From: Scytonematopsis contorta HA4267-MV1
GTDB taxonomy: Bacteria; Cyanobacteriota; Cyanobacteriia; Cyanobacteriales; Nostocaceae
DNA: 64,000 bases
NCBI GenBank assembly: GCA_019359035.1
Contig: JAHHIC010000093.1
Location: 1-64,000, forward strand
Reading direction: 5' to 3'
A program made the translations under genes and the position numbers. The notes beneath the pieces are model-generated. The model was not told where the DNA came from, ran no database searches, and saw nothing but the letters and a program-made list of their open reading frames with translations. This document shows, piece after piece, positions 1-8,184 of this stretch. The stretch's first letter is position 1, and each line of letters starts with the position of its first letter.

Positions 1-108
1 CCAACTACAACAGAAATGGTTGATAAAGTAATCTCAGTTGCGCTCGACTTAATAAATCCTCAACATTTAAAAAACTGGTTTACTAATTGCTGCTATTGTA
101 CCTCATAA
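1..108 (+). mobile_element. C-terminal end of an IS630-like transposase (partial, runs off window)
   Basis: An open frame enters from the window edge and stops at TAA 106-108. Its last 36 residues end in ALDLINPQHLKNWFTNCCYC followed by TS. This tail resembles the C termini of IS630-family transposases common in cyanobacteria. That is recognition from memory; no catalytic motif is inside the window. The frame overlaps the 3' end of the opposite-strand VirB8-like gene by 26 bp, which suggests that the insertion truncated that gene. No terminal inverted repeat could be defined because most of the element lies outside. Confidence 0.5.
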
Positions 109-487
109 CAGCGGTAAGTGCTGTAGCTGCTTCTTCAACTGTTGCAGGTGGTAGCGTCCCCGACCAATTCATCATCAAAGTCATGGTGTCAGAAACAAAG
201 CGCAAAATTACTTGAGGAGTGCGTTCAAGGCTGCCGATTGGTGCGACTTTAACTGATTGACCTGTCTCTAATTGTACTAAAGAAGGAGGTGCTTTTCTAC
301 TTAATTGAGAATAGGAACCATACAGTAAGAAAAGTACAAAAAAGCTTATCAGATGTAACCCAAAAGTGCCTACCGCAAACAGTGCTAAAGTATCGCTAGT
401 AGAAACTTTTGTAGAAGCACGATTTAAAAATCTTAATTTTCGACTTTTTGCGTTATCGGAGTATAATTTATTATCGTAAATAGTCAT
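83..487 (-). CDS. VirB8-like conjugation protein, C-terminally truncated
   Basis: 134 residues: a basic N-terminal cytoplasmic stretch of about 35 residues, one hydrophobic segment (about 38-58, rich in F/L/V), then a soluble part containing SLERTPQVILRFVSDTMTL. This is the topology of VirB8/TrbF-type inner-membrane T4SS scaffold proteins, which are usually over 200 residues. The gene is on the same strand as the VirB2-VirB6-like genes and would occupy the B8 slot. Its last residues (about MRYNSSN) read into the 3' end of the opposite-strand transposase fragment, so the periplasmic domain is probably missing. The VirB8 name rests on position and topology, not on a recognised motif. It is probably non-functional. 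Confidence 0.5.
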   Translation of the reverse strand: MTIYDNKLYSDNAKSRKLRFLNRASTKVSTSDTLALFAVGTFGLHLISFFVLFLLYGSYSQLSRKAPPSLVQLETGQSVKVAPIGSLERTPQVILRFVSDTMTLMMNWSGTLPPATVEEAATALTAVMRYNSSN

Positions 488-523
488 AACATATTTATCC
501 TAGGCTCGACGTGGTGAAAACTG

Positions 524-955
524 ATGACTAATGAATCACCAAAATACCCCAAGGGTGACGCAATAAAACGACTTACAGAAATGTTTAAACTGACAGGATA
601 CTGTCAAGATTGGGAAATAGAAGTTGCTAACCCTCATAGAGTCTCTGAGTTCTGCGATGCTTACGAAACAATAATTTGCGATTCTGAGGATAGATTTGCT
701 TTGATGTGTTTGATTATTGCTTCATACGATGAATATCTCCGTTTTTGTACGTATACAGGTGTTAATCGCGACCCCAACTTGAAAGAGCGTATTTATAGGT
801 TGATTTGTGAAGATTTTAGCCTGCATAAACATACCGTAGAATATTGGTGCGATGCCGATATAACTGACGAAGAAGACGATTGGGAGAATCCAGAGTGGGT
901 ATTTGCTGTTACACCGATGATGCGTGATATTTGGGCTTTATTTAAAACACAATAA
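524..955 (+). CDS. Acidic hypothetical protein of 143 aa
   Basis: I do not recognise a family. The protein is soluble and strongly acidic near the C terminus (DITDEEDDWENPEW), with aromatic residues throughout and no signal peptide or membrane segment. The acidic, small, single-domain character is similar to many immunity proteins, but no toxin partner is next to it. It lies on the plus strand between two minus-strand conjugation genes, 36 bp from the divergent VirB8-like gene, so it looks like an insertion into the transfer operon. There is no good Shine-Dalgarno sequence before the ATG. It appears to be a real gene because the codon use is orderly and the opposite frames are poor. Confidence 0.6.
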   Translation: MTNESPKYPKGDAIKRLTEMFKLTGYCQDWEIEVANPHRVSEFCDAYETIICDSEDRFALMCLIIASYDEYLRFCTYTGVNRDPNLKERIYRLICEDFSLHKHTVEYWCDADITDEEDDWENPEWVFAVTPMMRDIWALFKTQ

Positions 956-988
956 TGAGCGTTAATCATGTTTAGTATCTCCAATTTT

Positions 989-2029
989 TTAGGATTTACT
1001 AACCATTTTGGTGACAATAGAAGAAAATCCAAAGCTGGCAATACTTGAAAAACTCTTAAAAATAGCCAAACCTCCACCTGCTGCTAAAACCACAGATAAA
1101 ATTGGGGCGAGAATACCAATCGCAAAAGCAAAAATCATTGGGTCATCGTTCTGTGAATTTAATACAAGCGTGGCAACCAAACCAGAAATAATATTGAAGC
1201 AGAGCTTAATCATTCCTACCGAGAAAAAGCCAGTTAACCATGCAAAAATTGCTTTATTACCTACCGGAAGCAACGAACCGCCTACAGCCAATGGTCCTAA
1301 CAGTCCGGTTAGCAACATACAAATCTCAATTATCCATTGAAAAGCAATCGCAAGCGCTAACAACCAACCCCGCACAGTTAACTGAAAAATGTTGGTGTTA
1401 AAAAAATCACTAATACCCCTGAGCCATTCTGGGCGATTGTCGCTGTCAACCTCTGCTTGAATTTCTCTAGCTTGTCTTGCAGCATTTTGCAAACACTCAG
1501 CTTGTTGGGTGGGGTCGGCAATAGCGTTGCACTGATTAATCAACGACCTAACTGCATCTTCTCTACCATTTTTCAGGACTACTTGCTGGTATGCGGATTG
1601 TAGTTGGATAGAAGCGGAAGTGCTTGCGAGTAGTGTTTGGTTGGTTTGGTTGATAACAGTTCTCAAACCTTTTGTTACATTTACTAGAGGTTGACCATTG
1701 TTCGCAAGCAGAACTATCACCACGATAGGCCAAATTATTTCCTCCAAACCTTTGGAGCTATCGCCATCTACCATTTCCCGCGTCCACTGAACGATGAAAA
1801 TTAGTAAAGTACCAACCGCGAAGAATATTCCCAGATTGGCGATCGCTCCATATAATCCTCCATTTAAAACATCTTCCCAAAGCCTATCCATTGCTTGTGC
1901 GACGGCTTCACCCGCAGCAAGGCCATCTTCAGTAATAGTAGAAGCAGCTTGTCCGGGGTTGGGAGGTTGAGTTTGGGAAATAAATAACCCATAGTGCAAC
2001 AACTGGAACGGCATTATTGACATCCCCAT
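989..2029 (-). CDS. VirB6/TrbL-like conjugative transfer membrane protein
   Basis: 346 residues with several long hydrophobic segments: about 64-82 (LGIFFAVGTLLIFIVQW), 97-110, 218-250, and a cluster in the last 120 residues including ILAPILSVVLAAGGGLAIF. Between them is a polar loop of about 100 residues with a cysteine pair (QCNAIADPTQQAECLQ). Polytopic proteins with a large loop in this operon position are VirB6/TrbL components that form the inner-membrane channel of the type IV secretion apparatus. The start lies 2 bp after the stop of the VirB5/TrbJ-like gene, so the two are co-transcribed and probably translationally coupled. Confidence 0.7.
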   Translation of the reverse strand: MGMSIMPFQLLHYGLFISQTQPPNPGQAASTITEDGLAAGEAVAQAMDRLWEDVLNGGLYGAIANLGIFFAVGTLLIFIVQWTREMVDGDSSKGLEEIIWPIVVIVLLANNGQPLVNVTKGLRTVINQTNQTLLASTSASIQLQSAYQQVVLKNGREDAVRSLINQCNAIADPTQQAECLQNAARQAREIQAEVDSDNRPEWLRGISDFFNTNIFQLTVRGWLLALAIAFQWIIEICMLLTGLLGPLAVGGSLLPVGNKAIFAWLTGFFSVGMIKLCFNIISGLVATLVLNSQNDDPMIFAFAIGILAPILSVVLAAGGGLAIFKSFSSIASFGFSSIVTKMVSKS

Positions 2030-2031
2030 CT

Positions 2032-2757
2032 TTAAAACAACCGAGCTTGAGACGCAGTTCTCAAATTACTAAAACCTTGACCCACTGATTCTTTTTGACG
2101 CGCTTGATTTTGACCGTCCAAAGAGCGGGAAATATTAGTTAAGTTAAGGTTAGCCAAATCTTGAGATTGTTGTAACTTCAAACCATCAGTTCGCATTGCT
2201 CCCAAAATAGCTGCCGTCTGCGTGTTTTGCTGGGCTATTCGCTTCATGACATTTTGGGTTACAACTTCGCTTTGAGCAGCGTCCGCATCACTATAAACTT
2301 GTTCAATTGAAGTTTGGGTTTTTTCGACTTGTTCTCTAGTACGTTGTTGACCTGCTTTACTTAAAGTCGAGCTACCCTGAGCGCGGCTAATTTGACGGTC
2401 AACTTCGTTTGTGGTTCTTTCTACAGTATTCACAGCACTATTTGTAGAAGCTGCAATATCCTCAACTTTTTCCCTTGCTTCTGTTGAATCAGGCAACCCT
2501 AATACTCCCATTGCTTCATCAATTGCTGCTTGTAAATCACCTCCCAAAGATTCAGCTAAAGGTTCTAGTTTACGGGAAAGGATGTCCGAGACATATTTAT
2601 TTAAAGAAGTAAATTGTTGTTGCCATTGCTCAAAAACAGATGCCAAGGGACTATCTTTGAGAACTGGTACTTCTAATGCATAAGCGCTCGCTAATCCAAT
2701 TGTGGAGATAGCAAAGGCTCCAATAAGACCATAAGCTGCTAGTTTGAGTTTTTTCAT
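2032..2757 (-). CDS. VirB5/TrbJ-like secreted conjugation protein
   Basis: 241 residues. Residues 1-28 form a Sec signal (basic KKLK, hydrophobic core, likely cleavage near ASAYA). The mature part is almost entirely helical and polar, with many Q, T, S and A heptad-like runs, and lacks other membrane segments. This profile and the place between VirB4-like and VirB6-like genes fit VirB5/TrbJ, a minor pilus-tip or periplasmic component of T4SS. The family is weakly conserved, so the assignment leans on context. A 100-bp gap with a hairpin repeat separates it from the VirB4 gene upstream. Confidence 0.65.
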   Translation of the reverse strand: MKKLKLAAYGLIGAFAISTIGLASAYALEVPVLKDSPLASVFEQWQQQFTSLNKYVSDILSRKLEPLAESLGGDLQAAIDEAMGVLGLPDSTEAREKVEDIAASTNSAVNTVERTTNEVDRQISRAQGSSTLSKAGQQRTREQVEKTQTSIEQVYSDADAAQSEVVTQNVMKRIAQQNTQTAAILGAMRTDGLKLQQSQDLANLNLTNISRSLDGQNQARQKESVGQGFSNLRTASQARLF

Positions 2758-2783
2758 AATTATCCCTCATTTAAAGTAGAAAA

Positions 2784-2852
2784 GGTTCGTAGTTGCGCTT
2801 CAGCGCTCTATTTTTAATACTTGAGAATGGCTAAAGCCTAACTACGAACCAT
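2784..2852. repeat. Imperfect inverted repeat between VirB4- and VirB5-like genes
   Basis: The outer arms are GGTTCGTAGTTG and its complement (CAACTACGAACC, seen as CTAACTACGAACC), with inner arms GCGCTTCAGCGCT and GGCTAAAGCC. Hairpins of this form are dispersed in Nostoc-type genomes. Lying inside an operon, it could attenuate transcription or stabilise mRNA ends; that role is inference. Confidence 0.6.
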
Positions 2853-2857
2853 TCGAT

Positions 2858-5575
2858 TTAGGATGCACCAACTAATTGCTTGGACAACTCTGTTAACGCC
2901 ACAAATTTATCTGGGTAACGCAATAATGCTGCTGTTCTTTGCTCTTGTTCGGTCGGATTATTCGCTACTGCTGCTAACAAATTAAATGCTGGATAGTAGC
3001 GGCAGAAAGTAAAAATTCCGTTATCATCTAGCAGCCACTGTGAATAAACACCCTCCTTTTTTGGAAAAAAGCTTTCTGTCGCGTTGCGAGAAATTATTTC
3101 TTGGGGATATTTCAAGATGTGAGCAAAGCTATCAATTGCAGTGGGTTGGATGCGTCCGATAAGTCGAGTTGTTAGATTTTGAAAAATCCTTGCACCACTT
3201 GGAGATTGAGCAATAGTATCTGGGTCTTGGGCAGATAAAATTACTCGTATCCCAGCTTTTGCACCATTAGCGCACAATCTACCTACCAAAGCGGCAATTG
3301 AGTCGTACTCAAACAAGATGGGGCTTTCGTCGATAAAAAAGATACTCGCGGGGGCTGCTAAGGCTCTACGTAATGCCGCACTATAAGCACTCAAGCTCAA
3401 AATTGCTGCATCTTCGTCGTTAGATAAGTTACGCAGTGCGAAAATGAGCAGTCGTGCATCACTACGAAAGGTGGAAGGTTGTGCTAAGGCTTGTCCCACC
3501 CTTGATGATAGCCAGAAGCGCAAACGCAAGCGTATAGTTTCCAGTACTGCTTTGGTGTCCCCAGTTAGGGAATCCAGTCGCAACCGCTCGTGAGAGCAAA
3601 AGCTGAGGAAATCTTCTAAAGTTGGCATTGTCGCCCATTCATCAGAACCAAAGCCATTGACGTATGCTGCGGCGTAGCGATCACGAATTAAGTCATCGCC
3701 AAAAAACGCCTTTAAAGCCAGAGCTATAATCGAGCGCACGGTATCGGTTAGCACCTGTGATTGAGCACCAGTCCCTCGACGATTACCCACTACCATTGCC
3801 AGTATTGCAGTCGCGAGAAAATCCTTATAATCCTCGAATCTTTCCTGTTGTAACTTGGGTGGTAGTGACCGTAAATTTGGTAACTCGAATAAATTGCTTG
3901 ACTCTTTACCAATGTCAAAATACGCGCCATCGTTACCCATAAATCGGGTGTAATCAGTAAAAGTACTGCTACCATCCGGTTTTGGATAGTCCATTGCAAC
4001 AACAGGCATCCCGTGAGCTAAGGCTTGGGTAAGGATACCAGAAGCAAGTACGCTTTTACCTGCGCGGGTGGTGGCAAATAGTCCTAAATTCTTGTGTTGG
4101 TTGTATAAATCAAGAAATACGGGCGTTCCTCCTTCTTCTGCAATTAACTCCAAGCCGCTATCATCCCCATTTCTGGTTCGCACAACTGGCATTAGTCCCG
4201 GTACTTCGCTGCTAAGATAAACCAAACGTCGGTTAAAAGGAGCGGTCATCAAGCGTTCCCAAGTTATAGGTAAAGTTTGTAACCAAATTCGCCAAGGGTA
4301 TTCCGTTTCTCTAACTACCCAAGCAGGGCGTAAAAAACAAGATTGTATATAGCGACAAGCTTCGTCTAGTTGTTCGCGGGTTTGGCGATAGACCAAAAAC
4401 ACCGTTGCGGTGTGAATGGGGACAGCGCCCTCGTAAAGCTTTTCCTGGGCTTGGATGGATTTTTTGATGTTGAGTAGGGACTTAACATCAACCGAGTTTT
4501 TCTCTTGAGCGATTGTCGCAGAAGTATTCGCCTGTTTCGTCAGACGCTGCATGTTTGTTTTGACCAAGGTTTCGTTCGCCCGCATTAGCTGACAGTAAAT
4601 TTCGGTGTCGTAAACTCGCTCTCTAGATAAAACTGACCACAAATAGCGCAACTGCCTCTCTTTATCTACCCAACCCCCAGGTTTCTCAACGAAGGTAAGG
4701 GTTGCAATATATTTTTCTAGTAGGTGTATCCAACGTCTATCGGCGACGGGAATAGAGTTTTCCGACTCCATTAATAACGATGTGGGAGCTACTTCTGAGT
4801 AAACTTCTTCGCGGAGTCCGGATTCATCCAACACCAAAAGTTGGGGAATAGGTCTCGGTTGTGTATTATTAAAACGTCTCCACAAGATTGACCACAGTTT
4901 TTCTGCACTCAGAGGACGAACGTCCAAACCCATTTTGTTGGATAATAACTGCTCCCAAAGTTGAAACCCATCGGTAAAGGAGGTGTGGAGCAAGCGTTCG
5001 ATACGAAGAAATTGCAACTCGTTAATTTCTCCGGTGAAAGACTTCCAAGAACGCTCCAGCTTTGAAAGAACTTTTTCGATAGCGTCACTTGTACCAGTAC
5101 TATCAGTTTCAACGGTGTAGGTACAGTACAAACGTAATGCTTTCGGTTTGCGAACGCCTTGAAGTGTCAGTTGTTGGATACGGCATCTTTCTCCCATCAA
5201 CAGATATTGTAATTCCTTGTTTGGAGAGGTTTCACTCAGATTTTTTAGTTGTTGTTGCCGCAAGGTGTCGTCAGTAAACGAGCTTAAATGTATTGTTAGG
5301 CGTTCACCTTCTGGTAAATCTTTCAAACCTGATTCAATTGCATCAAAAACTGGGTCGATTTGTTCGCTGCGTAGTGTGGAATGGATACCCGCACACTCGA
5401 AAGCAAATTGAATTAAAAAGTTATCAACGCCTTTGCGTAGAACATAAGCACCAACTGAGCGTCCTTGCAGATTAATTTGCAACATCGTAACCAATGCAAA
5501 AGCGTCTTCAAGAGGTGCTAGGCGAACTTTACTTTCTCCATTGTCAACAACCTGGTTACCTACTTTTGGTTTCAT
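2858..5575 (-). CDS. virB4: VirB4-like conjugative transfer ATPase
   Basis: 905 residues. The C-terminal half has a Walker A motif ATTRAGKS at about 501-508 and a Walker B stretch IFFIDESP near residue 745, followed by LSAQDPDTIAQSPSGARIFQN, typical of the VirB4/TraC family of T4SS ATPases. The N-terminal half is a long alpha/beta region without clear motifs, as usual. The length is in the normal 800-900 range and no frameshift is seen. The gene lies 6 bp downstream of the VirB3-like gene. It powers pilus biogenesis and substrate transfer at the cytoplasmic face of the membrane. It is the most secure member of this operon. Confidence 0.88.
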   Translation of the reverse strand: MKPKVGNQVVDNGESKVRLAPLEDAFALVTMLQINLQGRSVGAYVLRKGVDNFLIQFAFECAGIHSTLRSEQIDPVFDAIESGLKDLPEGERLTIHLSSFTDDTLRQQQLKNLSETSPNKELQYLLMGERCRIQQLTLQGVRKPKALRLYCTYTVETDSTGTSDAIEKVLSKLERSWKSFTGEINELQFLRIERLLHTSFTDGFQLWEQLLSNKMGLDVRPLSAEKLWSILWRRFNNTQPRPIPQLLVLDESGLREEVYSEVAPTSLLMESENSIPVADRRWIHLLEKYIATLTFVEKPGGWVDKERQLRYLWSVLSRERVYDTEIYCQLMRANETLVKTNMQRLTKQANTSATIAQEKNSVDVKSLLNIKKSIQAQEKLYEGAVPIHTATVFLVYRQTREQLDEACRYIQSCFLRPAWVVRETEYPWRIWLQTLPITWERLMTAPFNRRLVYLSSEVPGLMPVVRTRNGDDSGLELIAEEGGTPVFLDLYNQHKNLGLFATTRAGKSVLASGILTQALAHGMPVVAMDYPKPDGSSTFTDYTRFMGNDGAYFDIGKESSNLFELPNLRSLPPKLQQERFEDYKDFLATAILAMVVGNRRGTGAQSQVLTDTVRSIIALALKAFFGDDLIRDRYAAAYVNGFGSDEWATMPTLEDFLSFCSHERLRLDSLTGDTKAVLETIRLRLRFWLSSRVGQALAQPSTFRSDARLLIFALRNLSNDEDAAILSLSAYSAALRRALAAPASIFFIDESPILFEYDSIAALVGRLCANGAKAGIRVILSAQDPDTIAQSPSGARIFQNLTTRLIGRIQPTAIDSFAHILKYPQEIISRNATESFFPKKEGVYSQWLLDDNGIFTFCRYYPAFNLLAAVANNPTEQEQRTAALLRYPDKFVALTELSKQLVGAS

Positions 5576-5581
5576 TATTGT

Positions 5582-5905
5582 TTATTGTCTACCTCTTATT
5601 GAGTACCCCTTTGAATCCAATATTTTCTGATAAGATACGCGCACTCTTGTCCAGTTAGGAGTTGCAACGAATTTAGATAAAATCCTCCAAGCACCATTGG
5701 CTGTCAGCACCCACCATGTCGCGATACCCCAAGCTGCTACAGCACAAGTCCAAATCCAATTTAAGCGAAATAAACCATGAGCCAAGTAATAAGAAAGACC
5801 ACAAATTATTGCCCAAGGAATTAATTGGTCTGCTGGGAATGGTCCGATATTTGGTTGCTTACCAAGGGTGGCGTTAACTGTGCGATATTTAGATTTATTC
5901 TCCAT
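5582..5905 (-). CDS. VirB3-like conjugation membrane protein
   Basis: 107 residues with two adjacent hydrophobic segments at about 29-44 (WAIICGLSYYLAHGLF) and 50-70 (WTCAVAAWGIATWWVL), flanked by short polar ends and a basic C terminus. VirB3/TrbD proteins are about 100 residues with this hairpin topology, sit immediately before virB4 and often associate with VirB4 at the membrane. Here the stop is 6 bp before the VirB4 start. The sequence itself is not strongly diagnostic, so position and topology carry the call. Confidence 0.65.
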   Translation of the reverse strand: MENKSKYRTVNATLGKQPNIGPFPADQLIPWAIICGLSYYLAHGLFRLNWIWTCAVAAWGIATWWVLTANGAWRILSKFVATPNWTRVRVSYQKILDSKGYSIRGRQ

Positions 5906-5966
5906 TTATTTTTATCCTCTATACCTTTTTGTTCTGACTATTGTCGGCTACCTGATACTGACAACC

Positions 5967-6551
5967 TCAGGGGGCTGCACTACCACCGCCTCCTCCTCCA
6001 ATTATTAAATTCGCTAAGATATCGCCCATTGTGACTGCTATCAAGATAATCATTGGCGTGCGGGCTAAATTCGTCCAATCTTCGTCCTGGCGAGCTGCTT
6101 GAATGACTCTGACTAAAGAAATTCCTAAATAAAGAATGAACAATCCCCGCAGTACATTAAACGATAAAGTAATCGCTTCTTCTGCGCCAGTAAATTGTCC
6201 GGACATCCAAGTTTCTGCTGTTTGGAAAAACTGTGCTTGTGCTGGAGTCGCAAGAGCATCCAGTAAAAGAAAAGTGCCTAAAACAGTTAATGCGGAGCAG
6301 GTGATTTTGTACTTTTGTGAAAACTTTGTCAGGTAGCTGAAGAATCTATCTAACTCGCGTCGCCAAATAATCGTTCCTGTTCCCAAGAATGAAAAGCTTA
6401 ATGTTGTAAAGCTGATTAAGCAAGGGTTGAGGATTGTATCTAGTACTGTCGTCATACCAGCAGTTAGCATTAACGCTTGAAAGTTTGCTGAATGCTTTTG
6501 GCTATGACTGATTTGGCGCGATTTTAAAACTTTGGGTACATGAAAGAGCAT
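5967..6551 (-). CDS. VirB2/TrbC-like pilin-type membrane protein
   Basis: 194 residues. A hydrophobic segment LTVLGTFLLLDALA followed by TPAQAQFF (about 88-108) looks like a signal/cleavage region. After it come two hydrophobic stretches separated by a short charged loop (RVIQAARQDEDWTNLAR), the layout of VirB2/TrbC pilins. The C terminus is glycine-rich (IIGGGGGGSAAP). The N-terminal 85 residues are longer than usual for a prepilin, so either the start is further in or this is a cyanobacterial variant. It is the first gene of the transfer operon; the promoter should lie in 6552-7204. Confidence 0.6.
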   Translation of the reverse strand: MLFHVPKVLKSRQISHSQKHSANFQALMLTAGMTTVLDTILNPCLISFTTLSFSFLGTGTIIWRRELDRFFSYLTKFSQKYKITCSALTVLGTFLLLDALATPAQAQFFQTAETWMSGQFTGAEEAITLSFNVLRGLFILYLGISLVRVIQAARQDEDWTNLARTPMIILIAVTMGDILANLIIGGGGGGSAAP

Positions 6552-7027
6552 AGTGATTGAACAACAAAGTTCTCTATACCTTTATTAACTGCTAATTTCT
6601 GAAATATAAATCTGTAGATGGTTAGAAATAGATGACGCATTTTATTCTGATTAAATAATAAATTTTTAGAGCGATTTTAATAACTTAATTTATGATTTAA
6701 TTTATGTGGTGTCACTTAAAAATAAGCTTGCTTAAGTAATAAATTAATCAATGCTCAAAGTATTATTTCTAGTTAGCGCGTTTTCAATATCACGCATATA
6801 TTTCCGTGAAATACGGTATAAATAGAAGAACAATTGTTAAGTTTTGTATCTACGGAATTTCCATAGATTAGAGTTCCCTTAATTATTAAGTTCTGTATCT
6901 GTCATTAATGACAGATACATTCCCTGGAATTATTAAGTTTTGTATCTATTATTCAATTGGGAGGGGTCAAAAAGCACTCAGAAATTCCTATCACCCTATG
7001 CGATGGAGAGAAAATGCAGCTTGTTTG
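6552..7027. other. Intergenic region upstream of the transfer operon, with direct repeats
   Basis: AT-rich and without a convincing gene; the frame 6908-7093 has no ribosome site and runs into a repeat element. Around 6840-6955 the unit AAGTTTTGTATCT recurs three times (one copy AAGTTCTGTATCT), once followed by CGGAATTTCCATAGAT. It also has a short inverted repeat (TGTATCTGTCATT/AATGACAGATACA). The same unit occurs as tandem repeats inside the ParB-like gene at 58147-58275. It may hold the operon promoter and a regulator-binding array. Confidence 0.5.
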
Positions 7028-7221
7028 GGTTCTTCCGTACTTAGCGTGCTAAATTTGTTGGGAAATAAGCTTGAAATCCTTGTAGGACAATAGTAACAGC
7101 TGTTATTACCTTCAAAATGGCAATATTTCCTAAATTAAGCCTATAACTACTTGTAAGCCTTGATAATAAATCAATTTATCGATTTTAATTAAAAATTTAG
7201 CACGCTATGTACGAAAGAACC
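7028..7221. mobile_element. MITE-like element with 29-bp terminal inverted repeats
   Basis: Left end 7028-7056 starts GGTTCTTCCGTACTTAGCGT; right end 7193-7221 is its inverted copy starting GGTTCTTTCGTACATAGCGT when read on the minus strand. The arms match at 27 of 29 positions. The 136-bp interior encodes nothing obvious. The size and ends fit a non-autonomous miniature transposable element. The right arm lies over the last codons of the gene at 7205-7693. No clear target duplication was found. Confidence 0.75.
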
Positions 7222-7693
7222 GTAAGTTGCTGTCACCTTGTAGTGCTTGGTCTACTTTTTCTCGTAAACGTCGTTTAATTTCTGATACGCCTAAGTTTGT
7301 GCCAGACACTTCAAGCCGAAAACATCCTTCTAGGTCTTCAACTTCCTGACCAAGCGGTGCAATATAATAGTCGGCGCCTGTGCGTGTTTCTGCTCTTCTT
7401 ACTGCTACCAATCCTCGCAGTAGTTCTGTTGTTGCGAGTGCAAAAGCATAAGCTCCGTCACGAGTTGCATCATCTTGGTTAGCCCAAGCGTTTTTATCCC
7501 GCTGCGAAGTTACTTTCCAATCAACGAGAGCTAGTGATTGATTATTATCATCTATGAGGGTAAATTCTTGTGGTGGAGTATGATGTCTATCTAAACATAC
7601 CCGTGCTGCATCCAAATAATTGGCAGCCGTTGAGGGTAATAAACCTCTATGGCGGGCATCCATGTTATTTATTGGTAGCAAGGGTAATGACAT
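7205..7693 (-). CDS. Hypothetical protein of 162 aa, C terminus altered by MITE
   Basis: No family recognised. It is a soluble protein with a charged middle (TLIDDNNQSLALVDWKVTSQRDKNAWANQDD split over about 45-75), then a helical region with ELLRGLVAVRRAETRTGADYY and a C-terminal helix rich in R/K/E. There is no signal peptide or membrane segment. The last residues (NLRFFRT, stop) are written by the right inverted repeat of the 194-bp element, so the natural C terminus may have been longer. It stands alone on the minus strand between the transfer operon and the NACHT gene. The start ATG at 7693 is followed by a plausible N terminus; no strong Shine-Dalgarno is visible. Confidence 0.6.
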   Translation of the reverse strand: MSLPLLPINNMDARHRGLLPSTAANYLDAARVCLDRHHTPPQEFTLIDDNNQSLALVDWKVTSQRDKNAWANQDDATRDGAYAFALATTELLRGLVAVRRAETRTGADYYIAPLGQEVEDLEGCFRLEVSGTNLGVSEIKRRLREKVDQALQGDSNLRFFRT

Positions 7694-8184
7694 GTTTTAC
7701 TTTTTAAACTAAGAAGCGCGACAATTTAAGCTTGAGGCCGCGCATGTTTATCTTAAACCATAACCTGGTTGCTCGAATTTCTTAGGCGCCACTTTGAGGT
7801 GCATACGAGCGATATTGGCGCTGCGACAGTGGTTGACACTCAAATACTATTTAGCTGATTAAACAATATTACATGTTACTGCGCTGTTGAATGGTTGGAC
7901 AGTTTATGAGTATGTAGAGAGTCGGCGCCTGCGCTTGATGCCGTGGATAAGCAACTATATACTATATATAGATATAAATGGGTGCCGTAAAACTTTGTGA
8001 CTGCGTTGGTGAAGATGATACTTACCAATTAATTGAGGGGTCGCTGTGCTTGTAAATATTTTATACTATGAGGGTGTTGCGAAGAGTTTGCTCTGTATGA
8101 GTTCTGAGGCGCCGTCATTGTTCAAACAGGTTTCAAGTTATTTATTTCCCGCCTATCCACACTTAATCCTTTGTGTAATTAATT
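7694..8184. other. Non-coding region upstream of the NACHT gene
   Basis: About 490 bp without a supported gene. It carries three GGCGCC sites (7785, 7923, 8108) and an AT-rich stretch with TATATATAGATATA near 7961-7976 that could hold a promoter. The motif TTTGCTCTGTATGAGTT at about 8089-8105 is similar to TTTGCTCTTTATGAGTT near the end of the window (63963-63979). No function is assigned. Confidence 0.4.

Noticed and set aside
6908-7093. 61-aa plus-strand frame in the intergenic region
   Set aside because: No ribosome site, no protein-like pattern, and it overlaps direct repeats and the left end of the MITE.
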